Below are positions 1-4,734 of a stretch of 6,526 bases of DNA, in pieces. Position numbers and translations under genes: made by a program. Numbering within the stretch: position 1 is the first letter of the stretch; every line of letters starts with the position of its first letter. Below the pieces are notes generated by a model. It searched no databases and had not been told where the DNA came from. It saw only the letters and a list, made by a program, of their open reading frames with translations. The DNA is from an uncultured Eubacteriales bacterium (GTDB taxonomy: Bacteria > Bacillota > Clostridia > UBA1381 > UBA9506). The stretch is taken from contig CABSKZ010000168.1 in NCBI GenBank assembly GCA_902478395.1, forward strand, positions 1 through 6,526, given 5' to 3'.

Positions 1-239
1 GCTCCCGCCATTACTGTCGATTTCAGCGGATTAGCTTCAATCTCATCAAATACCGTGTATGCAACATTCGCGAGTCGGAGTTGTTCCTCCAGCCTTTCAA
101 GATACCCATTTTCTCTTGTAGATTTCCCGTTTGAAATTACAATCAACGCCTTTTTGCCCGGCAATTCCTGAATATTCAAGTTATTAAGCTGTCCGTTCCC
201 AAATAAAATCCTTGTCGGTATAAAATAATGAAATGCCAT
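1..239 (-). CDS. Iron-containing alcohol dehydrogenase, N-terminal part (runs off the left edge)
   Basis: The first 79 residues of a group III (iron-dependent) alcohol dehydrogenase, of the butanol dehydrogenase/YqhD-like type that reduces aldehydes with NAD(P)H in the cytoplasm. The start MAFHYFIPTRILFG, the following GKKALIVISNGKS strand with R-NGYL, then VFDEI and NPLKSTVM, match the first Rossmann-like strands of the family. The GGGS cofactor motif and the iron-binding Asp/His residues would lie beyond the window, so activity cannot be judged here. The ATG at 239 has an AGGAGG site (247-252) seven bases upstream. The gene begins 50 bases after the aldo/keto reductase stop, with no clear terminator or complete promoter between them, so it is probably the fourth gene of the operon starting at 2056. 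A TATGATAAAAT stretch in the gap could be a weak internal -10. The substrate is not predictable from this fragment. Confidence 0.88.
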   Translation of the reverse strand, partial: MAFHYFIPTRILFGNGQLNNLNIQELPGKKALIVISNGKSTRENGYLERLEEQLRLANVAYTVFDEIEANPLKSTVMAG

Positions 240-289
240 TTCGCATCCTCCTTTTGACTGATTCTTTATTTTATCATACAACAGAGCCG

Positions 290-1132
290 CTACCGGTCCA
301 ACCCTGTGAGAAATTCGACTGTCTCGGGATCGTAGTGCGAGAAAAACGCGCTTTCCGCCTCATCGAGCTCCACAATTCTCTGCACATCTTCTTCCGCGAG
401 TATAAAATCAAAAACGTCGATATTCTGGAGCATACGATCTTTATGGGTTGACTTTGGAATGACAACTACGCCGCTCTGAATTAGAAACCGCAGAATCACC
501 TGTGCAACGTTTTTCCCATATTTTGCACCGATTTCAGTGAGAACAGGGTGATGGAACATGTTCTTTTTTCCTTCGGCGAACGGCCCCCAGCTTTCAATCT
601 GTACGCCGTATTTTTTCATGATTTCCTTCGCCCCCGCCTGCTGGTTGAACGGGTGGGTTTCCACCTGATTCACCATGGGAATGACCTCGCTGAACTGGCA
701 AATATCGACCAGCCTGTCGGGATAAAAATTGCTGACGCCGATAGCGCGGACTTTGCCCGCCTTGTAGGCCTCGGTCATCGCCCTGTAGGTGCCGTAGTAG
801 TCTCCGAAGGGCTGGTGAATTAGAAGCAAATCTATAAAGTCTGTCCGCAGTTTTCTCAACGACTCGTCAATTGAAACCTTTGCCTTGTCATAGCCGGCGT
901 TTGAAATCCATACCTTTGTTGTAATAAATAGTTCCTCTCTGGGAATGCCGCATTTTCTGACTGCGTTTCCAACCCCTTCTTCGTTGTGGTAAGCCTGGGC
1001 AGTGTCAATCAAACGGTAACCTGCGGACAACGCGTCCAGCACACAGCGTTCACATTCGGCAGGCTCAATTTGATAAACGCCATAACCTAAAACAGGCATC
1101 TTAACTCCATTGTTTAATGTTACATATTCCAT
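290..1132 (-). CDS. Aldo/keto reductase
   Basis: A complete 280-residue cytosolic (alpha/beta)8-barrel aldo/keto reductase that would reduce aldehydes or ketones with NADPH. The catalytic tetrad is visible: Asp43 and Tyr48 in LIDTAQAYHNE, Lys73 in TTKVW and His106 in LLIHQPFG. Further family signatures are GVSNF (132-136), NQVETHPF near 155-162 and IPKS (225-228) of the NADPH phosphate site. Length is normal for the bacterial 2,5-diketo-gluconate reductase/glyoxal reductase type. I chose the ATG at 1132 because the AGGAGG at 1144-1149 lies 11 bases before it; the in-frame TTG at 1141 has only two bases of spacing. The gene starts 16 bases after the cupin stop, and its ribosome binding site overlaps that stop, which points to cotranscription. 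With the alcohol dehydrogenase behind it, a role in aldehyde detoxification is likely (inference); the actual substrate is unknown. Confidence 0.95.
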   Translation of the reverse strand: MEYVTLNNGVKMPVLGYGVYQIEPAECERCVLDALSAGYRLIDTAQAYHNEEGVGNAVRKCGIPREELFITTKVWISNAGYDKAKVSIDESLRKLRTDFIDLLLIHQPFGDYYGTYRAMTEAYKAGKVRAIGVSNFYPDRLVDICQFSEVIPMVNQVETHPFNQQAGAKEIMKKYGVQIESWGPFAEGKKNMFHHPVLTEIGAKYGKNVAQVILRFLIQSGVVVIPKSTHKDRMLQNIDVFDFILAEEDVQRIVELDEAESAFFSHYDPETVEFLTGLDR

Positions 1133-1143
1133 TTGATTCAATC

Positions 1144-1149
1144 CCTCCT
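1144..1149 (-). promoter_or_regulatory. Ribosome binding site of the aldo/keto reductase, deciding its start
   Basis: A perfect AGGAGG on the minus strand, sharing its first base with the TAA stop of the cupin gene (1149-1151). It favours ATG at 1132 (11-base spacing) over TTG at 1141 (2-base spacing). Confidence 0.85.
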
Positions 1150-1544
1150 TATTTCAGCTTTTCATACTCCTCTTCCGGCACTTTTTCCAGCCATTCATTA
1201 GATGCGCCCTCCGCCGGAACCTCTACTGCAATATGCGCGAACCATTCGTCTGGGGCTGCACCATGCCAATGCTTGGTTTCAGGCGGAATGTTCACGACGT
1301 CTCCCGGCTTTAATTCCTGCGCCTCCTGCCCCCATTCCTGATAGTACCCGCGCCCGGCTGTTACCAATAATATCTGCCCGCCCTTGTGATGGATGTGCCA
1401 ATGATTGCGGCACCCGGGTTCAAAGGTTACATTGCCGATGACAACACCCGTAGTGGACAGCATGTTCAAATAGCTTTGACCGACAAAAAATTGCTTGAAC
1501 GCCTCATTTTTTTCTCCTATGGGAAAAACACTCAATTCCTTCAC
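1149..1544 (-). CDS. Small single-domain cupin protein
   Basis: A 131-residue single-domain cupin, probably a cytoplasmic metal-binding beta-barrel. Cupin motif 1 is at about 44-64: G44, His48, His50, His52/His53, then Gln57 where many cupins have the metal-ligand Glu, ending in TAGRG. Motif 2 is at about 80-94: PGDVVNIPPETKHWHG, with His92 and His94 as ligand candidates. The C-terminus, AVEVPAEGASNEWLEKV, resembles the cupins found beside aldo/keto reductases and flavodoxins in clostridia; from memory these are often annotated as carboxymuconolactone-decarboxylase-associated cupins. The reading frame stays open upstream to 1643, but the start is GTG at 1544: GGAGG lies at 1553-1557 with eight bases of spacing, and the GTG overlaps the flavodoxin stop as GTGA, giving translational coupling. 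The reaction is unknown; isomerase, dioxygenase or sensor roles are all possible. Confidence 0.9.
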   Translation of the reverse strand: MKELSVFPIGEKNEAFKQFFVGQSYLNMLSTTGVVIGNVTFEPGCRNHWHIHHKGGQILLVTAGRGYYQEWGQEAQELKPGDVVNIPPETKHWHGAAPDEWFAHIAVEVPAEGASNEWLEKVPEEEYEKLK

Positions 1545-2056
1545 TTCAGACACCTCCGTATCCAATCTTCGATTTCGCGCCGCGCACCCGACACAGCCGC
1601 GCCGCGGATTGCCAAGCCGTTCTGAATCACCGCACCGGGGCACAGCCTTTTTAAATCTGCTTCGCTCCGCCCCATTCCACTCCCCTCATGCGTGCAGAAC
1701 GGCAAAATAGTCTTGCCGGATAAATCGTATTTTTCCAATATTGAGAACACCGCCACAGGCATTGTACCCCAATAATTCGGATAACCGAGATAGATGGTAT
1801 CATATCCGTTCAAATCGTTGGGATATGCTTTCAGCTCCGGCCGCGCCTCACGCCGCAAATCGTTTTTTGCCTGCTCAATACACTCCGAGTAATCTGCGGA
1901 ATATGGGATGACTGGTTCGATTTTAAATAGCTCAGCGCCCGTTATACTCTGAATGATTTTTGCCGCAACCTCTGTATTCCCTACCGATAAATCCTGGATG
2001 CTGCCGTTCACATAATTGTTTCTGTTGCGCGAAAAGTATAATATGATTTCAGACAT
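1541..2056 (-). CDS. Flavodoxin family protein (Flavodoxin_4 type)
   Basis: A 171-residue FMN-binding flavodoxin-like protein, likely a cytosolic electron carrier or quinone/flavin reductase. The first strand and phosphate-binding region read IILYFSR, then NNYVNGSI and VGNTEVAAKII (residues 4-35); the long insertion between the SR and GNTE elements is typical of the Flavodoxin_4 family rather than short-chain flavodoxins. The isoalloxazine-binding loops are YLGYPNYWGTMP (89-100) and PFCTHEGSGMG (119-129). I chose the ATG at 2056: AGGAGG at 2064-2069 precedes it by seven bases, whereas the in-frame ATG at 2074 lies upstream of that ribosome binding site. It is the first gene of the minus-strand operon, divergent from the LysR regulator, and its TGA stop overlaps the cupin GTG. 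It may supply electrons to, or share substrates with, the downstream reductases (inference). No truncation is seen. Confidence 0.93.
   Translation of the reverse strand: MSEIILYFSRNRNNYVNGSIQDLSVGNTEVAAKIIQSITGAELFKIEPVIPYSADYSECIEQAKNDLRREARPELKAYPNDLNGYDTIYLGYPNYWGTMPVAVFSILEKYDLSGKTILPFCTHEGSGMGRSEADLKRLCPGAVIQNGLAIRGAAVSGARREIEDWIRRCLK
1553..1557 (-). promoter_or_regulatory. Ribosome binding site of the cupin, inside the flavodoxin gene
   Basis: GGAGG on the minus strand, eight bases before the GTG at 1544 and inside the last codons of the flavodoxin gene. It decides for the GTG start against longer in-frame starts that lie deeper in the flavodoxin gene. Confidence 0.8.
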
Positions 2057-2085
2057 ACCTGTTCCTCCTTTCATTGTACGGCTTT

Positions 2086-2114
2086 ATTATACAACACCTT
2101 TTCTTGACAGGGAA
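2086..2114 (-). promoter_or_regulatory. Probable promoter of the flavodoxin-cupin-reductase operon
   Basis: On the minus strand a perfect TATAAT (-10) lies at 2091-2086. The hexamer 17 bases upstream, TTCCCT (2114-2109), is a poor -35. A good -10 with a poor -35 is what is expected of a promoter that needs an activator, here presumably the divergent LysR protein. The start site would be near 2079, leaving a short leader before the ribosome binding site at 2069-2064. The -35 region overlaps the lysR -35 hexamer (2104-2109). Confidence 0.65.
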
Positions 2115-2132
2115 TCTCCGGTATGTTAAAAT
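2104..2132 (+). promoter_or_regulatory. Sigma-A promoter of the LysR regulator gene
   Basis: TTGACA (2104-2109), 17 bases of spacing, then TAAAAT (2127-2132). This is nearly consensus; a start site around 2139 would fall inside the 17-bp dyad at 2136-2152, consistent with autorepression. Confidence 0.8.
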
Positions 2133-2135
2133 AGC

Positions 2136-2152
2136 ATAAACCTCAAGTTTAT
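2136..2152. promoter_or_regulatory. Candidate LysR-type operator (17-bp dyad)
   Basis: The sequence ATAAACCTCAAGTTTAT is an interrupted dyad: the six outer bases of each arm pair perfectly and seven of eight positions pair overall. Its centre (2144) lies about 65 bases upstream of the predicted operon start site (about 2079) and over the predicted lysR start site. LysR-type regulators classically bind near -65 of the target and repress themselves this way. It is T-N13-A rather than the textbook T-N11-A, so the assignment rests on position and symmetry. Confidence 0.6.
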
Positions 2153-2168
2153 ACAGGAGGGTTGAAAA

Positions 2169-3059
2169 ATGTATCATCCACAATTATACATATTTATAAC
2201 GGTCGCTGATTGCGGCAGCTTTAACAAGGCCGCTGAGCGGTTGTTTCTGTCCGCAACAGCGGTCATGAAGCAGATGAACAGCCTGGAAACGCGGATTGGG
2301 GTAAAGCTGATTGAACGTACTTCTCACGGTATACACCTGACGAATGCTGGGGAACAATTTTATAAGGACGCAAAATTTATCATAAAATATTCCGCCAATG
2401 CGGTCAGCCGAATCAGGCAGAGCGCAAACGACGGAAAATATGTGATAAAGGTCGGAACTTCTGTGCTGAATCCATGTAAAATCTTGATGGATTTATGGGG
2501 ACAGATAGATGATATCTATGCAAATTTTAAAATCAACGTTATTCCGTTTGAGGACGATCACAATAATATCTTAACGGTGATTGGAGACATCGGGAGTAAA
2601 TTCGATTTTATTGTAGGCGCCTGTGATTCCCCCATGTGGCTCGCACGCTGTAATTTTTATAAACTGGGAGAATACAGGGAATGCGTGGCTGTTCCGAGAA
2701 ATCATCCGCTTGCATCAAAAACGATGCTGCGGCTTGAAGATTTACATGGCGAAAAGCTGCTTATGGTAGAAAAAGGCGTTAGTACCAGGCTGGATAAGCT
2801 GCACGATGAGCTTGAACGCAATCATCCGCAAATCCAGCTGGAAGTGACCTCGTTTTATGACATTGACGTGTTTAATACATGCGAACGCAATGGCGGGGTC
2901 ATGCTTACGCTCGATGCTTGGGCGGAGGTGCATCCCTCCCTTGTTACGATACCTGTGGATTGGGACTATACGATACCGTATGGTATTCTGTATCCGCTCC
3001 ATCCGTCCGACGATATTGTTCAGTTTCTGGACTTGATAAAAACGGTAGTTCACAATTGA
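2169..3059 (+). CDS. LysR-type transcriptional regulator
   Basis: A 296-residue LysR-family regulator of normal length. The N-terminal winged helix-turn-helix spans about residues 1-62: YIFITVADCGSFNKAAERLFLS, SATAVMKQMNSLE as recognition helix, then GVKLIERTSHGIHLTNAGE of the wing. The rest (about 90-290) is the periplasmic-binding-protein-like effector domain, beginning YVIKVGTSVL, with EDLHGEKLLM near the middle. The start ATG has AGGAGGG (2155-2161) seven bases upstream and a consensus promoter. It is transcribed away from the flavodoxin operon across a 112-bp region, and activates and/or represses that operon in the usual arrangement (inference). The inducer is unknown; an aldehyde, quinone or other electrophile would fit the neighbours. 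A likely intrinsic terminator follows the stop codon. Confidence 0.94.
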   Translation: MYHPQLYIFITVADCGSFNKAAERLFLSATAVMKQMNSLETRIGVKLIERTSHGIHLTNAGEQFYKDAKFIIKYSANAVSRIRQSANDGKYVIKVGTSVLNPCKILMDLWGQIDDIYANFKINVIPFEDDHNNILTVIGDIGSKFDFIVGACDSPMWLARCNFYKLGEYRECVAVPRNHPLASKTMLRLEDLHGEKLLMVEKGVSTRLDKLHDELERNHPQIQLEVTSFYDIDVFNTCERNGGVMLTLDAWAEVHPSLVTIPVDWDYTIPYGILYPLHPSDDIVQFLDLIKTVVHN

Positions 3060-3093
3060 TTATGCACCAGTTCGGAGATACTATCACAGGTCT

Positions 3094-3125
3094 CCGCTCA
3101 TGCGGCATGCGGGCTGTCTTTTTTT
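3094..3125 (+). terminator. Probable intrinsic terminator of the LysR gene
   Basis: CCG plus CATG pairs with CATG plus CGG across a three-base loop (CGG), with a two-base bulge (CT) in the left arm. Six bases later comes a run of seven T (3119-3125). It lies 35 bases after the lysR stop. The bulge and the gap before the T run make it imperfect. Confidence 0.5.
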
Positions 3126-3171
3126 CATTTATTCTATTTCCCCGCGCACGCTTCATATCCTGCAGATACGC

Positions 3172-3200
3172 TTGACAAAATATAGGATTTCGTCTATACT
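3172..3200 (+). promoter_or_regulatory. Sigma-A promoter of the Gfo/Idh/MocA oxidoreductase
   Basis: TTGACA (3172-3177), 17 bases, TATACT (3195-3200): a perfect -35 and a five-of-six -10. The start site would be near 3207, giving a leader of about 29 bases with GGAGGGGA at 3219-3226 before the ATG at 3236. I see no operator-like dyad here. Confidence 0.85.
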
Positions 3201-3235
3201 GGACGTACAATCGCAACCGGAGGGGAGAGAATTCA

Positions 3236-4237
3236 ATGAGTGGGACGAAGCTGCGCACAGCCTTTGCCGGCTTTCAGCATAACCACCTGTACCAAATATA
3301 TGAAATGGCGGTTAAGAATCAACGGATTCAGATTGCCGGATGCTGGGAAGCCTCTTCGGAGATACGCCGGCAGGCAAAACAGAAGTACCAGATCGAATTC
3401 TCCTATGATACCTATCAACACTTGCTTGACGACCCGGCCACAGATATCGTCGTCATTGGCAGTTATTACAGCAGGCGCGGACAAATGGCCATCGAGGCGC
3501 TGCGCGCCGGCAAACATGTGTTTTCCGACAAGCCGCTCTGCACAACGCTAAACGAACTTAGCCAAATTGAAGCCCTCGCCAAAGAAAAGGGCCTTTGTGT
3601 GGGACTGATGCTCGATTTACGTTTTCACCCTCACGCATCATGTATGAAACAGCTCATCGAAAACGAAACGCTTGGAAAAATCCATTGCGTCCGCTTTGGG
3701 GGACAGCATCCGCTGCTGTTTGATTCCCGCCCTTCGTGGTACTTTGACCCGGATAAATATGGCGGCGTCATAAATGACATTGCCATTCACGGCATCGATT
3801 TTATCCGGTATCTGACCGGGCTTGGCGTCAAGGAAATTGCTGCCGCCAGGTGCTGGAACGCATTTTCTGTTCAGAACACGGCTTTTCAAGACAGCGGCCA
3901 GCTTATGCTGGTTCTGGAAAACAATGCCGGTGTGATTGCGGACGTATCCTACGCCTCGCCGGACAGCTTCAACTATTCTATGCCCTGCTACTGGAGCTTT
4001 GAGTTTTGGGGAGAAAAAGGAATGGCATCATTCAGTTACCATTCCGACGGCGTTTCGCTCTACTGCAATGGAAACCGTTCTGTGAAAATCGTAAAAGGCC
4101 ACGCTCCCGGCAGCGACTGCCTGGCCGACTTTATCCGCCAAATCGAGGGAGAGGGCCAGGTGGTTCTTCCCACACAGGATGTCTTTGCTTCCACACGCGA
4201 TACGCTCAGGGTACAGCACGCGGCAGATACTGTTTGA
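3236..4237 (+). CDS. Gfo/Idh/MocA family oxidoreductase
   Basis: A 333-residue cytosolic NAD(P)-dependent dehydrogenase of the Gfo/Idh/MocA family, whose members oxidise or reduce sugars, inositols and related cyclic compounds. The Rossmann half spans about residues 6-125, with IAGCWEAS as beta-2 and acidic Glu38 after it. The family EKP motif appears as SDKP (97-100, Lys99 catalytic). The C-terminal substrate half has GGVINDIAIHGIDFIRYL (177-193), giving Asp181 and His185 of the DxxxH site. The dinucleotide loop is unusual: AFAGFQHNH in place of GxGxxG. Length and C-terminus look complete. The ATG is preceded by GGAGGGGA with suitable spacing. It has its own consensus promoter and no adjacent partner on its strand, so it appears monocistronic, and the context says nothing about the substrate. 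The best-supported call is family membership only. Confidence 0.92.
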   Translation: MSGTKLRTAFAGFQHNHLYQIYEMAVKNQRIQIAGCWEASSEIRRQAKQKYQIEFSYDTYQHLLDDPATDIVVIGSYYSRRGQMAIEALRAGKHVFSDKPLCTTLNELSQIEALAKEKGLCVGLMLDLRFHPHASCMKQLIENETLGKIHCVRFGGQHPLLFDSRPSWYFDPDKYGGVINDIAIHGIDFIRYLTGLGVKEIAAARCWNAFSVQNTAFQDSGQLMLVLENNAGVIADVSYASPDSFNYSMPCYWSFEFWGEKGMASFSYHSDGVSLYCNGNRSVKIVKGHAPGSDCLADFIRQIEGEGQVVLPTQDVFASTRDTLRVQHAADTV

Positions 4238-4335
4238 AATAGTATTGAAGTCCCAAAGACATGTGGCGCATAGCAAACCCAAATTCCCTAAAGTACGGTT
4301 TCATACTTCTTATTGTCTAAAAATATATTGCCATT

Positions 4336-4419
4336 ACAGTAAAAAACAGGGGGCAGGAAATAACTGATTTTTTGGACACAGCACAGGTTATCAGCCGCCA
4401 GAATCCTGTTTTTTACTGT
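4336..4419. repeat. Perfect 15-bp inverted repeat with 54-bp spacer
   Basis: ACAGTAAAAAACAGG (4336-4350) is exactly complementary to CCTGTTTTTTACTGT (4405-4419). Inside the spacer CTGAT (4364-4368) can pair with ATCAG (4390-4394), and GGC with GCC, so a long branched hairpin could form. The A6/T6 tracts outside a CAGG/CCTG stem resemble a bidirectional terminator, but the spacer is far longer than usual. It lies about 100 bases after the oxidoreductase stop. The alternatives are a small mobile-element remnant or a structured 3' untranslated region. Confidence 0.75.
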
Positions 4420-4497
4420 TTCAAATCCTCTACATTTTTAAATTCAGTATTTTTATTATATCAAAGGTGTCCGCTTCACCGCCTAACCAATTGCTTT

Positions 4498-4514
4498 CGG
4501 CTGTCAAACAGCCG
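4498..4514. repeat. Short perfect hairpin
   Basis: CGGCTG and CAGCCG pair perfectly around a five-base loop (TCAAA). No T run follows on either strand, so it is not a standard terminator. Confidence 0.5.
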
Positions 4515-4562
4515 CATCTTTGGTACTCCGCCTAAGAACAGCGTAACATTCTCCCACCATAC

Positions 4563-4591
4563 ATTGTTTTGAATAAAATTGATAAAACAAT
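4563..4591. repeat. 8-bp inverted repeat
   Basis: ATTGTTTT (4563-4570) and AAAACAAT (4584-4591) are exact inverted copies around 13 AT-rich bases. The role is unknown. Confidence 0.45.
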
Positions 4592-4642
4592 ACATCTCCC
4601 GCAACCTTTCGCCGTATAGGTTTGCCTGTGCAATATGAATCC

Positions 4643-4665
4643 AAAGTGCCAGCGGCACTTTTTTT
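4643..4665 (+). terminator. Strong intrinsic terminator upstream of the SPL-family gene
   Basis: AAAGTGCC (4643-4650), loop AGC, GGCACTTT (4654-4661), running into seven T (4659-4665). It ends plus-strand transcription about 400 bases after the oxidoreductase stop and insulates the SPL-family gene from upstream readthrough. In the minus direction the T run is only three bases, so it is mainly one-directional. Confidence 0.85.
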
Positions 4666-4679
4666 ATTTGTGCGCAAGT

Positions 4680-4710
4680 TGCGTAAAATCCGCCTGCACC
4701 GCACATACTA
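4680..4710 (+). promoter_or_regulatory. Candidate sigma-G (forespore) promoter of the SPL-family gene
   Basis: CATACTA (4704-4710) is an exact match to the classical B. subtilis sigma-G -10 consensus. Eighteen bases upstream lies TGCGTA (4680-4685), matching four of six positions of TGAATA. B. subtilis splAB is a known sigma-G target, so position and gene identity agree. No good sigma-A promoter is seen in this gap. The start site would be near 4717. Confidence 0.5.
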
Positions 4711-4734
4711 AAAAGAAAAAAGGCGGGTTATGCC

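Larger units (their letters stand above)
4238..4734. other. 497-bp intergenic region without a convincing gene, rich in inverted repeats
   Basis: No reading frame here has both a ribosome binding site and recognisable protein features. The stretch holds a perfect 15-bp inverted repeat (4336-4419), an AT-rich segment (about 4420-4465), two short dyads (4498-4514 and 4563-4591), two copies of CCGCCTAA (4479-4486 and 4528-4535), an intrinsic terminator (4643-4665) and a candidate sporulation promoter (4680-4710). On the minus strand a GATATAAT-like -10 occurs near 4455-4462 without a matching -35. Confidence 0.7.

Noticed and set aside
1133..1141. Upstream in-frame TTG start (1141) for the aldo/keto reductase
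   Set aside because: Only two bases separate it from the AGGAGG; the ATG at 1132 has normal spacing and gives the usual N-terminus.
1545..1643. N-terminal extension of the cupin up to 1643
   Set aside because: The added residues (rich in Arg, Cys and Gly) lie wholly inside the flavodoxin gene and do not look like a cupin. A GTG with a well-spaced GGAGG and a GTGA overlap marks the real start.
2141..2149. CCTCAAGTT half-site resembling a SoxR/MerR-type operator
   Set aside because: The second half (AACTTGAGG) is missing, no MerR-family gene is present, and the flanking dyad fits the adjacent LysR regulator better.
3074..3095. GGAGA/TCTCC hairpin just after the lysR stop, possible anti-terminator
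   Set aside because: It has a five-base stem with a 12-base loop in a 3' untranslated region; overlap with the terminator stem is probably chance.
4476..4706. 76-codon minus-strand frame in the gap
   Set aside because: It has no ribosome binding site and runs through the intrinsic terminator hairpin; kept only as a weak finding.
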